Source of the DNA: Certhia americana
Taxonomy: Eukaryota > Chordata > Aves > Passeriformes > Certhiidae
Direction of reading: 5' to 3'
NCBI GenBank assembly: GCA_018697195.1
Contig: CM031879.1
Location: 37,063,408-37,127,407 of the forward strand
DNA: 64,000 nt
The translations under genes and the position numbers were made by a program. Shown piece after piece: positions 42,801 through 57,784 of this stretch. The first letter of the stretch is position 1. Each line of letters begins with the position of its first letter. The notes beneath the pieces are model-generated. The model did not search any database. It saw nothing but the letters and a program-made list of their open reading frames with translations, and was not told where the DNA came from.

Positions 42801-44298
42801 AACTGAAGATATGAGGTCGAAATGAAGGTTAAATGTGGAACTGCAATACGTGATTTGTCTTGCTCATAAGGAAATGGCTTATTTCTTTCATTTGGGAATT
42901 GATCTACATCTCAGAACTCTGGCATGCAGACTAGTACCAGAGAAGCTGAACAGTTGATGGCCCTTATGAGGAGGTTCCTGGCGACACGACTCCAGAGAAG
43001 CACACAGCTATTGGCAGAAGATGAGCAAACTTGCACCACCCTTATTCTTCAGGTGTCATTTATAAGCATGCAGCATCAGTTTCCTCAGTTAAACTGTACC
43101 TTAATCTCAGATGACTGTACTGTGTTGTCTTATGGTTCTTGAAAAAAGTAGTAATAAACCAATCCTAACACACCACAGTATGAAATCTATTTGGCAAAAC
43201 GGGGAAATTTTACTAAAAATGACACATGAACACTACGACTGAAGCACTTGTGTAACTCAAAAACCAGAAGTACAGAATGATCTTCAATCTCATTTATGAA
43301 GTGCTTAAACTTAGCTTCTGTTTTAAGAATTACTGTTTGCCTTTTAGCTAATTTCTGTTCTCAACTCAGACTGAGTCATTTTTTCCATTACTGCAAGCAA
43401 GCTACTTTGTTTTTATTGGATGCTTTAAGTCTAAGCATGTTCAGAACATCACAACTACAGAACTATAGTTAAAGCAAGATAAAATTTGCTGAAATTAACA
43501 ATTAAAATGAGCTTGAAGCAAGAGTTATAGCCCATCTACTTTAAAAAAAAATCTTTAGAATACTTAAGTATCAATATACAAAATTTAACCCATTCCTTCT
43601 TTGCCCTCAAGTAACATATAGCAACAATTTTATCACCTCTTAGATGGATTTTAGAGGCCAAACTTTCAGATTTTTGCCACCAGGGATCTTGACTTATACA
43701 ATCTCATATGCAAGAAGGCAACCAACTGTGTAGCTTCAATTTATTACTTTAGGATCTTGTCTTTACATAATGAAAACTTAATAAAAATCAGAGACTGTTG
43801 AAAGATCCTCTCTGGCACGTTAGAAATAATGTCTTAGAACAGCAAAGTAGCATTTATTTTCTTTAATAGCTATTACATTAAATATATAAAGACACTATTA
43901 CAAAAAAAAATTACATTTTGCATGATCAGATGACTTCACATGACAGCATCCCTGTTTCCAAAAAAATGCCAATCTGTTTACAGGTTGGAGTAAAGTAACC
44001 CTAAAGAAGCTGAATAATTATGTCTACTCAACTACACAAATTAATCAGGTAGGTTAAACAAAAAACAAAACACCACAAAGTAAATGCCAGTCCAGGAACT
44101 GTGGACAATTTCCCCCTCCCCCAGTACAACTACAGTGCCTCTCAATTCACCAGTTACAGATAAGTAACTAAGTTTGACAGAATGGTACAATAAGTAGAAA
44201 AAATTTCTTCAAAAAAGACTCAAATATTAAAATGCAAGCAAGCATATTTCATGTATTTGAAGATGTTCTTCCTCTCCAAACTTCATACACACTTTCCA

Positions 44299-44628
44299 CT
44301 ACGATGCACTGTAGAGCAGGAACGTTATCTTCAGAGGTCTACGCAAAGCCCAGCACAAGTGAAGCCACTGTCTCATTAGGAATTTCTGCTGTCTGTATGT
44401 CAGGGCCATCATGAGAGAAAAACCATTGAATACAGCAGTTACCACATAAGTTCCCATATTGCTGTAACCACCAGGAGCTCTAAACACCGGACCAAGATCT
44501 CCAGAAAGATCTATATCCACATCTCTGGAGCAATTCAGGTTGTCTGGAAGAGATTTTTGCTTCAGTAGCCAAAAAGCTACTGGAGTGTAAAAGAAACCAG
44601 CAGCGTCTCCAAAAATGGAAAAAAAACC
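44299..44628 (-). other. Unrecognised 109-codon open frame, exon-like or chance
   Basis: On the gene strand an open frame of 109 codons begins immediately after a TTTTAG that resembles a splice acceptor and reads to a TAG stop. The protein-like reading (for example GDLGPVFRAPGGYSNMGTY) is hydrophobic with a mixed composition. A second frame becomes open part-way through (GPDIQTAEIPNETVASLVLGF), as after a small indel, but contains a stop. I recognise no family. It could be an old broken coding copy, an unannotated exon or chance; several other intronic frames here are equally long, so chance is favoured. Confidence 0.2.
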
Positions 44629-45482
44629 CTAAAACTAAAACAAGACAACCAGACAAGTATTAGTTAGCATACCAGCAAAAGTCCTGATCTCCCCAAACAA
44701 TACTCCTGAAGAATTATACTGAGCATCTATGTTTTTGTATCTAATTCAAAGAATCATTATTCAAAGCAGACAATCTAAAGCATACTTCCATTAAAAAAAA
44801 ATAGCCACACAAAAATACCTCCTGTTGAAATTCATTTCTAATCAAGACAGTGCCTCCTGGCACCTCCCAGTCACCTGTTCACATGACATTTTAAAGAAAA
44901 AAAGTCAAAAGACAATGTAAGATTGCTGCAAACTCTAGGAAAGTAATGTAGACAACCCATGTACTAAATAAACATTTGCTTACTTACACAGCACTAAAGC
45001 TAACAACTGCATTTCACATTTCTGCTTTGTGGAACAAAGAATGCTTTGCTATAACAAAACTTGTTACTCTCTTTTTGTAACAAACCTTTTCTGCTTGGTA
45101 TGCTACAATTCCTCCTTTTCACTCATTTCTCTGCTTCCTGGGTCATGCTTTTCAGGAATTAAGACCACACTTCTGTCCAGACTATCTCTGCAGTAGGTGG
45201 AAAGATTACAACACATGCCTACCTACCTGCCAAAAAAAGTAAGCTCTGAGATCCAGGAATAGATTGAGCAAAAACATCCCTGTTCAGCAGACTGAAGCCT
45301 GTATGCTTGCACTTAGACCAGAGTGAAATTCCTTGCTTAGACTGACTAAAACAGGAAAGATCACACTACATTCTCTCAAGGTCAATATCACATCAAACAG
45401 CATTCTAAAACGGCTGGCTAAATGCACATAGGAAGAAGACGTGCAAAGCAAAAATCATTTTATTCCTTCTGGTAACCTTGAG

Positions 45483-45501
45483 AAAAAAAAAAAAAAAAAA
45501 A
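45483..45501. repeat. A19 homopolymer
   Basis: Poly-A run in intron 1 following CCTTGAGA. No retroelement body is recognised next to it. Confidence 0.9.
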
Positions 45502-48500
45502 GAAAGGCACCAGAACACAAGAAGAAACAGAAAATAGTTTGGTAAACAACTATGGCAAGCAGGTAAGCATTCCATCTCTAGTTATGTACTTGCTTTCCAT
45601 TGCCAAGGATTTGAGGAAGACAGAATTCCTTAAAAATAAAAAAGCCTCATGACTCAGATTTAAAAAAAAAGGAAAAAAAAGGTCTTCAAAATATAAGAAA
45701 ACTCCCTCATTTTTATTTCACCTAAAAGTAGGCAAAGGCTAAGCAAATATCCTCCAGATACTTCAGTGGCAGAAGTAGCACTGCCTTCCACCAGACACTC
45801 AGCCGGTGCCTAAAGGTACTTTAAATACAGCCCACCTCAGAAGAGAAAGTAGTACCATGCTCACAGTGTCTACCACTTGACAGCTGAATCAGAAAGGTTG
45901 TAGAACTGGTGCAACAGCAGTTTTTTGTCTTCAAGGACCAGTAGAAGTTTTTGATTGTGGGTTTTTCCTTTTCTCTTTTACATAATTTTTAGCAAACCAC
46001 AGCTCTATTTCGTCTTTTACCTTCTTAATGGTCACCCAAAAAGCACTTCCTACCCAAAAGAATTCTTAGAGTGATCTGGATATTGGGAAAGATCCTTATG
46101 ATTTTGCTCCTTTCACTGCACTACTTGGGGGTTTTTTTTGCAGCCTTAGGGCACAGCCACAAAAGCCTTTTTTCTTTAAAGGCAAAGTTTCAGTATGGCT
46201 ACCAGGAACACAGATTCAAGCAGCCACATAATTTTCCTTCCAGTTTACGTAGGACCCTTAGGAACAAGTTAGCAGAACTGTTTGGTGATTTGCCTGCATA
46301 TATTGCCAGCTTTGCTTCTGCCTACAAGTCAGATTTTTGTCAAAAACTAAACCTAAAGCAGTGCTAGTTGCAAGCCTCCATGAAAACCTAAAATATGCAG
46401 CAAGTTTTCACACAGACTAAAGATTTCTATGGCAGTGAAATAATAGTTTTGTATGTCTAAATTAGTCCCCTGGAAACAGTACAGAACACTAGCAACTAAT
46501 ACATTTTCACCCAGGTTTTGTCTTCAATTTCCAAAGGTAACCAGGGATGAAACTAGCAAATGGTGAAAGTAAATCTTCCATCTAGGCAGTACATTTAATT
46601 CTGAGCCACAGACTGATGGAAGCATCTTTTTAAGCATATAATTTGTCCCTTCTACATTCAATAGGCTTTCTAGCTCAGCAATTCCACACCAACCTCTACA
46701 ACTGCAGGTGATCAGCATCACTGCTGCATGAAAACGTACATCTGTCAACCTATCCTGGATTCCTGCCATTCAATCAGTAAAAACTGATTCAGTGCAAACT
46801 AACACTACCTACCTAAAACAACAGCCACAGAAGTAAAGGTTGGGGAATAGCAAGAGTTTGTTGTTTTATAAGAGGAACTTATGGAAAGTAAGAATTATGA
46901 AGAAAAGACACATGTGAAAACAGGAACAAAGAACTTGGGATAGTAAGCAGTGCCTTTATACAAATTCTTGTTGACTTTTTGGAAATCACAGATTGAAAGC
47001 AAGTGGCAAATGCAAGACTAAACTGTCACTTGGTTTCTGAACAGAAGAACAAAGTAATGAGTTTGCTTCAGTATTTGTCTCCTGGAATTCACAGCTGCTT
47101 GGCTCCAATTTCCATCTGCAAAATGAATAATTTCCATTTTAGGAGACCAGTTTGCAGGAGGTCAGAGTAATCTGGCTATACTTGATTACACATCATAGTT
47201 GGTTACAAGCTGAAGGAGCTGCCTGTGCCAGTACACGCACAAAATAAAATTTAAGTTGATCAAAGCAAGTTTACTAGGACTTCATCAACTGAGGACAATG
47301 TTGCACTCAACTTTACTCTTAAGATTCAGCTGCTACTGGAGAATTTCATATCTACTTCTAGCAGTTCTACCTCAAATGCTGGATGAAATTACAAATTAAA
47401 TAACCCCATATCACAGTGATGCAGAGCCAGGATTTTGGCATCATGCATTCAAAGATTTCTCTATCTCCAAATTCAGTGGCATGTACAGTTCATACATTTT
47501 CCAATTAATAAAGGCAGAACAGCCATTCTTCTCCTTCCACACAGTCCTTTGCAAGACCTCAGGAGTAAAAAAAGGAGAAGTGCTTTATGGTGCTTAGTGG
47601 AAGTACAAGTTGTTACAACTACTGGCAAAATACAGGAAAGGATTATGGCAATATAGAAAATGCAGAATTATTTAACTGTATGTGACCTGTATATTGAAAT
47701 CACAGGTCAAACCCAACACTAACACTAAAGCAGAGACTTGAAAGTTAAAGCTTGTTAATTTTAACATTCTTCTAAAAATAAATATTACTGATATTGGCTT
47801 CAATTACCAAGCTCAAAAAGAATGCTGCAAAAGTTATTGCATCAAGGATTCAGAGACTGAAAGCCAAAATTTTAGCTCATTATTTTAAGGTTGTAGAGCA
47901 CCGGCAATCAGCTAAGCACCTTTTCTATCCATACAGCAACCACAGTAACTGTAAACTCTAGTAAAAACAGTATGAAGACATGGTGATATTGCAGATTAAT
48001 TACATCACTACTACACATCTGAAGGTTCTAGAGCACACCTGCCTATTCAACCCTGAACACAGGGGTTATCACAAGAGTCAATAAAAAAATGGATGACATG
48101 AAAACACCTCTCAATAGCTGCAAAGAAAAGCCACTTAATGTTAAGAATTATTAACTATAAAATATAACTTACACTTGAAGTAGGAATGGAGAAAAGTATA
48201 TCCACTTAGACGACAGCTATCACAGCAGCCTGTTTTAAAAACAGGCTACCACTCTTCAGGGTAGAAATGAAAAGTAGAGCAAGGAGAAAGGAAGACAGAA
48301 GAACAGAAAGGGGGGTAATTTACCTGGATTAAAGAAATTCCTACCTCTGTCACTGTTCTATTTTAGGATCAGAAGATTATTTTTTACCCTGTGTTTCCCT
48401 GTGTCCACCTTCATCTAGGTCATAGAACTTCTTAAAAAGAGAAACTTATGCAACTCTACAGTGTAATATGGGTGTCATGAATCACAGCTACCAAAAGGTA

Positions 48501-51500
48501 AGTACAGAAGCATATTGATAAAAGGTTAGTGATGTCACTCCTAGTGAAGTGACTGTCCTCAGCTTTACAGCCTACCATGAGCTCAACTGCAGAACACCTG
48601 GAGAGAGATTTTAAACCATTTCTGTTTTAAAAAGTGAAGGATCTGACTTAAAGCTTAAAACCCAAGTAATATTTGCATTTTAAGCTGCAATGAAGCAGTC
48701 CAAATCAGTTGACTTAGGCTGTTAATTGTTTAAATTCTGCATAAGTACCCTTCAGGTATTAACAGAATTCAAAGCATGTTATCAAATACATTATCAGCAG
48801 TAAAACATGACAAAGCAAAATGAACAGGGGAAAAAAAGCACCAAGAAAATTCTCCCATATTTAAGTCATTTAACTTGTCAATATAAAATAAAATTAGATA
48901 ATTACAGAGAAGAAATTTAAAGGGCTCAATATCCTACAAGAAATTAAAGAACCAAGTTTTCCAAATGCTGTCATGAGAGTTTGTCTTTAAAATACAAAGT
49001 ACTTGTTACAATGTATGCAGGTAAGCAGCTATTGAGATACAGAGCCCTAGGAGGATTTCCCAAAAGGGGAAATTACACATCAGCTCTCAAAGCAAACACT
49101 TCATTCAAATCTCTGTGTAGTTCATGATAAATGATGTCACTAAAGAAGTTATGGTTCTGATGCAGAGGTTTCTTAATAGAAAGTTACTTTTAAGTGCTAT
49201 TTGGTCTTTTATTTGAATCCCCACAGTTTGCCTGCCTTCAACTTTTAGTGATTCTTTTATTCATATGCTGTGTTTTGGAAACAAAAAATCCCCACCACAC
49301 ACACAAGAAAACCAACATAAAAATCCTAAACGGAAACTTAAAAGGAAAAGTAATTTTAATAGAACTACTATCATGCAAGCTTTTCTATGCCAGACCTTTC
49401 TTGGTTTTATATTTTAATCCAGCATATGCACCTGACATGGCAGGTGTCTTATTCTAAAAACAGATGCCAAACCATAATTGTAGCAGCAGCTTTTGAAATG
49501 CACCATCTTAATAAGCACACATTTTGTTTTAGTAGGCTTTCCTGGCTTTTGTAAAGCTTTTGTAAGTCAAACAAACTGTTATCTTGCCTTGGGAACTGCT
49601 CCATCCACATCCAGGAAAACTCCTGTTTCCATGTTCCTTGTGCCATAGAACCTACTAATGATTAGGCTCCCGAAAGCTATGACACTTTATTCACAGGTAC
49701 AGCAATTCTCACAAAGTTAGGCTCATTGCAGCAAAAAAATTCTAATAGTGTTTATCTCCAGCAGTCGCATCTTAAAAGCTACTTGAGCTTGCTAATGCTA
49801 TTTGCTATAATGACAATTGACACATTTTTTAACTATTACAGAGTACAGAAACCTCTTCAATTGCAGAGAAAACAACTGAGAAAGAGCTCTCACACCTCCA
49901 GATCCCACACGGGTAACTGATAAAACACTTTACAAAATGCATAATGTATCTTCTGTCATTTGCACCAAGTTGTTCCTTATTTTCCTTAAAATGGTAGTTT
50001 TAAAATCACCACTGCTGCATTCACCTAGAGCTTTAGATAAAATTTGTTTCTACAGTAACTTCATGAGCTTTCTTAAGAGTCATGTTTGATAGATCCAGCC
50101 AAAGCTCGGATCAATATTTAATAAGTCTATTAGAAGTGTTAAGTACAAGATACACTAGACCTGTTAAGTTACTCCTCTGCAGAGATGCAGGAAAGCTGTT
50201 TCTCTTCCTAAGTGTACAAACACCTGATAAGCACTGAAAAATACAAGCATTAGCATTCACTACCACTATTAAACACGCACACAACTACAGAGACATAAGT
50301 GCCAAGCATTTGGTCAGGCTGTCTGCAAGGAAGTAGACAATGAGTGACCAGAAAGCCATGTCCAGAGAGGTTCATAAACAAAAACCACACTGACAGTCCC
50401 AGTGCTACCACAACTCACCCCCTCTGCTCTGTTAAGCTCAGAAACCAAGAAACTGGCATTACACCAAAATTATTCTTTCAGAGCTAAGCACTAAGCTTTT
50501 ATTTTCTACTGAGGAGATAAAGTCACAGGCTCCTCATAAAAAAAGAAAAAAGGGACCTAAAATAATTCAATTTTCTATAGCAGCTGAATAAAAAAAAGTG
50601 GTGGGAAATTGTGAAGTTTTGCAAGGTTTCTAAAGACATTTTTTTATATGATTGGATAGAAAAGAGATTATTACTTATCAGGAGTCCACATTTGGCCCAC
50701 AGACACAATACTGGCACCCCCACTTTTATTCTTCGTTTCGGATAAAACCTAATGCAATAATTTTGCCCAAATTTTCAGCAGGTTCAGCACCTAAAGCACC
50801 ATGTTTAAAAACATTTCCAAATTCAGATTAGCCAAATAGGTTTAAGAGCACTGACTTGTCTTAAAAATATAAATAAAAATTAAAAAATAATACTGCAGCA
50901 ACAATAAACAAGGTTACTAGTATTTTCTAAAATACAGGATTAGTAGTCATAATTCATACTGATTGAGGAAATAATACAAGCAGTTTCGGATTGTTTCATC
51001 TCTGGGATGGGAAGGCACACTTTTGGAAAATAGATTTATTTCAGTAAAATTACTCAAGCCTACTTATTCAAGTATAATTGCATCTACTTGCAAACACACT
51101 GCACGCAGCAATACTTATGTTAAAACTTAGGACAACATGCTTTGCAGCCTTAAAATAACAACTCTTCCACTTCAGTAAGAAAAGTGAAGGTTGTCAGTCA
51201 AGAACACTAAGGCAAAATTTGGGATATTTGTAAGCTGAAAGTTCCAAAGCCTAAAGTCTGAGATCATATTCCAGTTTCAAAAGGGGCCCACAAGGAGCCT
51301 GGCTTTGACAGAGGAATGCAGCTCCTCAGTGAAAGCTTCATCTAAGTTAACTGTTTTAGAAGGAAGCACTGACCACACACATACAGTGTACATGCTTGTC
51401 AGATGTGTTCCCCTTGGTTACCAGATGAAGATATTGTTATTTTGCCTTAGCCAAATACTTGCTTCAGGTGTGAAATTTTAAGAAAACTAGTAAGGTAAGT

Positions 51501-51630
51501 TCATCCTATAAGTTCAGAGATCTGTTAGAATTACTAACAGGTTTCACGTTATCATTTGTCTCAGTTCTTCTGTGAAAGAACAAAAAAAAAAGGAAAATGC
51601 TAGGAAACTGAAAAAAACAAAAGATAGACC

Positions 51631-51780
51631 TATATATATACATACATATATATATATATGATCCACAACACAAAGCTAACACTTGCAAGTAATTCCCTGA
51701 TGTGCAAGGAACCTGAAATATTCAAGAAGTGTCTGTGTGTATATATATATGTGTGTATATATATTTATATATACATATAT
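51631..51780. repeat. TA/TG microsatellite pair
   Basis: Two alternating purine-pyrimidine tracts (51631-51659 mostly TA; 51731-51780 mixing TG and TA) are separated by about 70 bp of unique sequence. Likely polymorphic in length. Intron 1. Confidence 0.9.
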
Positions 51781-52478
51781 GAAGCTAGAAGAGTAACTGG
51801 AGTCTCTTATTTATATTTTTATAGTCAGGGTGGTAAAACAAACTCCAAAACTAAAGTCACCCCAGAACTAATACTTGTACAAAAATTGCCACTGGCTGGC
51901 TAACTGATCACATCAAAACAAGCTGTCATAGTTCCAACTCAAAACCCTGAACTATAATCATAACATGGGAAAAACAATCAAAGCATATTTCAGACTGAGC
52001 TAAAAATAATTTTTAAATATATCAGTGAGACTTGGCCCTTTTGAATGTTTCAGGGCTAGAATAATTTCTAAAAACTGTAACTTACAGATAATTTCATATC
52101 AGAATCAATGGTCATGTGCTTGTTATAAGACCAAACTTAAGCATTCAGAAACAACAGTAGTATAGGAACTATTTATTTGCCATCTTGAAGATAAACGTGC
52201 CTCTGTGTATAGGCCAAAAATGAGGCTACATTTGATTCTCAGGGGCTTCCTGTTCTTAAAGCCAACTCGACACTTCACTCTGTTTAACAGACCTTTAGAA
52301 ACCATTAGCCTAACTAATATATTGTTAATGGGGTAAGTGCTAACACCACTCAGGCATAAACAGGAAACAGCCTTGTTCAAAGAGTTCATATTGCTCTAAT
52401 TTTGGTTTGGTCAATGAGCCAGCAAAGATTCAGTGTGCTCAATAACTGAAATATAAGAGCTGGATACCAGGTCTTGTT

Positions 52479-52542
52479 AAAAAAAAAAAAAAGCATAAAA
52501 AAAAAAAATGAACAACGCTCTTCCCTCCCCCCCCCCCCCCCC
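52479..52542. repeat. A14-GCAT-A12 and C16 homopolymer cluster
   Basis: A14 at 52479-52492, A12 at 52497-52508 and C16 at 52527-52542 lie within 64 bp. On the gene strand the C run is G16. Homopolymers this long are error-prone, so lengths are uncertain. Confidence 0.9.
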
Positions 52543-55500
52543 AGGTACCATGATCATCTTTTGCCTTCTTGTATTCTCTTACAGACTTGAAATTACTAAA
52601 AAGGAAACAGCTGAGGAATGCTGCTACTCTTATGCCATGCTTTCCATTGACTGTCATTTCAAGAATGCATACAGGAAAGTAAAGGAGCATGGAATGTCTC
52701 CACCCATCCACCAGCATCAGAGGCTGACCAGTTTAGGGATGGCTCCACTCACTGCCTTACAGCTGCATTCCAGTTTGCATTTTACGGCTGTCAAGATCAA
52801 TGAAGAAAAATATACTGTTGGGCCCTGACAAAACATTTGTTAGGCAAATGTCATCATCTGCTGCATGTCTTACTTGGTATGATCTATATTTATACTACAA
52901 TATAGCAGTAATAAGATGTAATTTGCAATTTCTTGGTTGCAAGAATCCCAGAAAGGTGTACTCGTGCTACAGCTGTTCAAAACTACCTCCACTCTGCTTT
53001 CAGAGCATATTGGTTTGTCTAAGCCTAACCTATCTGAACGTATCCCTGGATAAAATTCCAGTATTTGCTAGAACACAGACCATGTTCCTCAATTTCACCT
53101 GGTGTGAGCCCAGCCTCATGAAACACAATTACCCTAAGAGAGACGACCAATTTGCTGCGCTCTCAGTTTTTGAGAGGATTGCACTAAGTGCCTTACTAGC
53201 CTAAGTAATAACTTTGAGAAAGGGAGCAACTGAGAGCATGAGCAAAGGGATAAACAAGTAAAGAACTGGACAAAAGCCTGTCAAACCATCTGTTCCAACT
53301 AAAACATAGCATATATTGTTAAGCCTGCAATACAGATCCCTCCAGAGTGGTATACCTACTAGTGATTTATACTCTGTCCCCTAGCCTCAGATCTAGCTGA
53401 CAACTGAAATTCAATAGTTTGGTAAAACAGCATTCTTGCTACTACAATGTCAAAATCATAAAAGCCTTAAATCATCTGTGTTCGTATAAATTTTATTCAT
53501 ACATACAAAAGCACATCTCATCTACTCTTACAAGGTGCTTTGTGATGACTTACCATGAGAAAGTGTTCTAACAATACTAAAAATAGACTAGAACACATGG
53601 AAAACCACAGACAAAGCTGTACTTTGTAAAAGCAGCATTCCTGCTATAGTGAAATTCATATCTAGAGACCAACAGAAATTGTCCCTGAACATTAGCTTCA
53701 ATAAATACCAAAGCCCTACAGCTGAATTCATCTTTACACTGGAATGCAGAACTCTTCCTCCATGACTAGCAAGTTTAAGAAACCTGTCAGCTATGCTAAC
53801 ATGAAAACTGGCTTTAAATACTTTAAGTAATTTCTATATGCTAGAATTCACTTGGGTTATTCTGTTGGTGCACAAGAAATATCCACAGCAATGAAAATAC
53901 ATAGAAGTCCGAGGTTCAGACTTGACAGACCACTCAGAAATAATAAACCTAAAAAGGTGAAGAGATTGAAACCCGTTTCTTTCATAAAACACCAAGGAGA
54001 ACACCATTTTTTTGAATACAGTATTTAAATTTCCACTATTATATTTACAGCATATTATGAAAAATCACACCTTTTTTCCCCTCTTCTTGCCTCCATTGCA
54101 AAGAGTAAAAAGAAAAATAAAAAACAACCTTAGATGACAAGATCAGTAGGAAATTAACCAGTACTTACTGTACCATCTGAACCTCACTACTGTAACTACA
54201 GAAGAGAAAGATCTGTGGCCCACACAAGAACCAATTACAAAAGGGAATATATACAAATATAGAGCTGATCTGTAGTCTGATCACTGAGTGAAGTCAACAT
54301 TACATTTTATTTCTGGACTCATTTTCTCTGTGCTTTGTCGCACAGATAAAAAAATAGGAAAAAAAAGCCACAAACAAAGAATAATAAAACAAGCTGAGCA
54401 AATTACTCCAAAATTCTCAGTGGTAGAACATCCACAATGAGAGCATTAGGAGGTTTGGTGATTAGTAGATTGGTTCCCCTCCAAACAGTGAGACTTCAAC
54501 ATCAGTTTCTCCTACTCAACAGTTTTGAAAAGTTAACAAGTTTGCCATATGCACAGGTATCTTCATTCTCCGAAAGAGTCATGACGAGAGGTTACTAGGA
54601 TAGATTTGAGCTATTTCCATACCTTCCTTACCCTTGGTTGTTGGGTGCTGCTGCTATAACACAAACACTCTAGAGTTTTAAGACTCTGGCAACCTGGTCT
54701 TTGCTCTTGCAGCCTGATGTGCTGCAATTGTTGCAGCCCCAGCTCAAATACATGACCAGTGTTATCATTTATCAGATGGAATCCAGACAGTGCAGCCATA
54801 ATGCCCTCTCTCAAGTCCTAAGGCAAAGGGATCCGACGCTGGGAGATTTTATGTCCCTTTTGCATCACTGGTTGCAGTTTGAAAGGGTGTGGTAACAAGG
54901 ACACAGCTGGTGCCAAAGGTATCCATACTCCTTACCATATCAGGTACTAAGAATATGCCACCAGAAGCCGTGACAGAACTTTTCACAGAAACAGTTGTAA
55001 AAACTGCTGCAAAGAAATGTACTTTTATCTAAGAAAGAAATCTCACAGAACCCAAAGGAAATATTAAGACAACAATAACTATCCTTACTCAGAAAGAGTA
55101 AGCAAGCATTTTGTGAAACACACACTCTTTAGAATTCAGGAGAGTCCTACAACAGTAGCAGCAAATCAAAATTTCTATTTAACACTACATACTGCTCTAT
55201 CTGCAAACTAGTACGTAACCATAATATTGGTAAAACAGTCTCACCTTCACATTCAACTGAGCATCTAAAGAGTAGCAGAAAAACACTATTTAATACAGAG
55301 AGATAGCCTTTGAGGAATTTTGCTTAATTAAACTCTAGTTGTTATAGACAAAAAAGATGACATGAATCCTTCACCAAAGACTAGGGGCCTTCACCAACAA
55401 GACGCCCTATGGGTGAACAATGATCTCCATGCACAAACAGCCATTTCCCTTAACACTCACCTCAAAAGCAGTACCCTTCCCAGAACAGGTAAGATCAGCA

Positions 55501-57612
55501 CAGCAGGACATGTACTTTTCATGCTGTGTGGTGGAATCAGGCTACAGCACTCACCTTCCCCACCCAGGGAGAATGAGGCCAAAAACAAGGTTACCATCTT
55601 GTAAGTCTGCGCAGGCTCCAAGAAAAAGGGCATTCAAAAAGCAGGCTGGATAAACTGTGATACCAAACCACAGCCTAATCTCAGCCAGAGCTGAGGTGTG
55701 TGCAAGTAGCCCACATTGCACATCTGATATTCCCAGGGGAGCACAGCCTTCCAGGAAACTGGCCACATTGTGGTCCCTCCCCACTACATGCAGCCTTTCC
55801 GTGGTGCTGCCCAGAAAGGGTGGGCTCCACTTTTCTGTACAAAGCTCTAGGTAACTTCTAGACAAACTGCTTTCATCCCTTTAAGCAATAAATTCCAGTC
55901 AGAGCTAGTGAACTAAATCCCCCTTTCAAGAAAGCCAAGGAAAGCAGAAGGGAGTCCAAACTCTGAGGAATGACAGGTGTTAAGTCTTCAGGATGAGAGA
56001 ACTGAATCCCACTCTGAAGAAATATGTTTCCCTAAGAAGGGAACAGGTTTAATTGAAAATATTATAAAGCCTCTTCTAAAGATTATTTCAGAATATGCCA
56101 CTTCAGACCCCCACTCTGGAGACACAAATAATCTGCAAGGTCACAGTTCACGTTTGGGCTTCCTTCTTTTCTGAAGTTCCCCTTACATTCCATTGTTAAA
56201 GCAGATTAGAAAAGCTGCACTGCAAATTAGATGTCATCCTGCGTAACAGCTGTCTGGGAACCCAACATTCAAAACTTCCACCCCACCAGAGTAATGGCAC
56301 TGACATCTGATTGCAAATTTAAGCTCCCATTTAGAAGTTTGTTGGTCTTCCAGATACATACACACAATATGTATACAATGCAGATTATGCAGCACAATAC
56401 ACACTATCCTGCTGCAATACCCTACACTGCATATATATCTCATAGATAAGAAAACAGTACACAACAGTTTTACCCTTTGTGCTGAAGGCCTAACCCGAGG
56501 ACTTTTGCAGAACATGTTCTTAAAGCAAGCTTTGGACTCAAAATTACATAGAAGAATAATTACCATCACCTAATGACAATTTTTCCTCTTCTGCAAGATA
56601 CTAAAGAATTTAATTCAGCTGTCCTAAGATATGACTCAAGTCCATTTGTGCACATGCAGATATAAACAAAATCTGCTCACTGGCACTGTCAAGAGCTGAA
56701 GCAAGTACCTATATATATCCTTCCCCTTTTCCTCCTCTCAGCTACAAAGTCAAGTAATGGTTTTCTTTCCTCTATGCATGAAGAGGAACAATTCCACATG
56801 CAGCTTTCTGATGGTGATGGCATTCTACCCCACTCAGAGGAAAAGCTAAGCTAATGGCTTCAGCAACAACACTTGATGCTCCATTGAAGACCAGACCTGA
56901 ATTTCAGGATTAATGGTACTTTCCCCTCAACATTTCCAACTATCTGGGCCATGAAAAAATAAAACAAAGCTTAAGTCTCTTCTATAACTGCCATATGTAG
57001 CAGGGAAATCAAAGGCTAAATATTAAATTAAATATTTAATTCTATCACTGTTTCAGACAAATGCATTTGCTCTCAATAACTGGAAAAAAAAATTGATGGA
57101 AGACAAAAAAACACACAACCTCAAAAAAGTACAGTAATTTTATCTTTGCTGAGATTAATTTATTCCTCTGAATAGCAGCAATGTCTACATGGGTTCTGAC
57201 AGACAACACAGAACAAAAAAATCCCAACCAACCAAAGAACCACAAAGCAACAGCATGCCATGGCAGTCTTAAACACAACAACATGGACTTGAACACAATT
57301 ACCACCAGTCAGTTAAAACTGTCAGGAAGAATGCCAAGTTTTTGAAGTTTTCTTTGAGGACAGATACAGTTTTGTTCACACTGCAGCCAAATTTGATTAA
57401 TTTAATTTGTGTTACAGACTGCATCACGTGTGATTTGCACCCTTTATATGGCATACTAGAAGAAAGTAAGATTTTGTGTTAATAATGAAGTAAAACCATT
57501 CAGAGTCAGTTGTAGGCAAGGATTTGTTATATGCTTTTTTTATAGCAACAGGTAACCTTCACTGACAGTACTGCCTCAAGAATATTATAACTTCACAACT
57601 GATCTTATTTGC

Positions 57613-57629
57613 TTTTTTTTTTTTTTTTT
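57613..57629. repeat. T17 homopolymer
   Basis: Poly-T in intron 1, about 155 bp left of an A20 run in the opposite sense. Confidence 0.9.
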
Positions 57630-57784
57630 AAGTATCTTAAAATCAGAAAAGGTCTTTTGGTATCACTAAAGGAGGGGAGAGGGAAGGAGGAACGTGAGCA
57701 AGAATTTTAGCAGTGACGTAAATCTTTACCTCTGACTGTTCCCCTTAGACTTTGCCCTTCCAAACTGCAAGCTGACTACAATGT

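Noticed and set aside
52508..53204. Overlapping plus-strand frames of 106 and 134 codons
   Set aside because: The first reads through the C16 tract as a Pro run. Neither shows domains, and they overlap each other in different frames.
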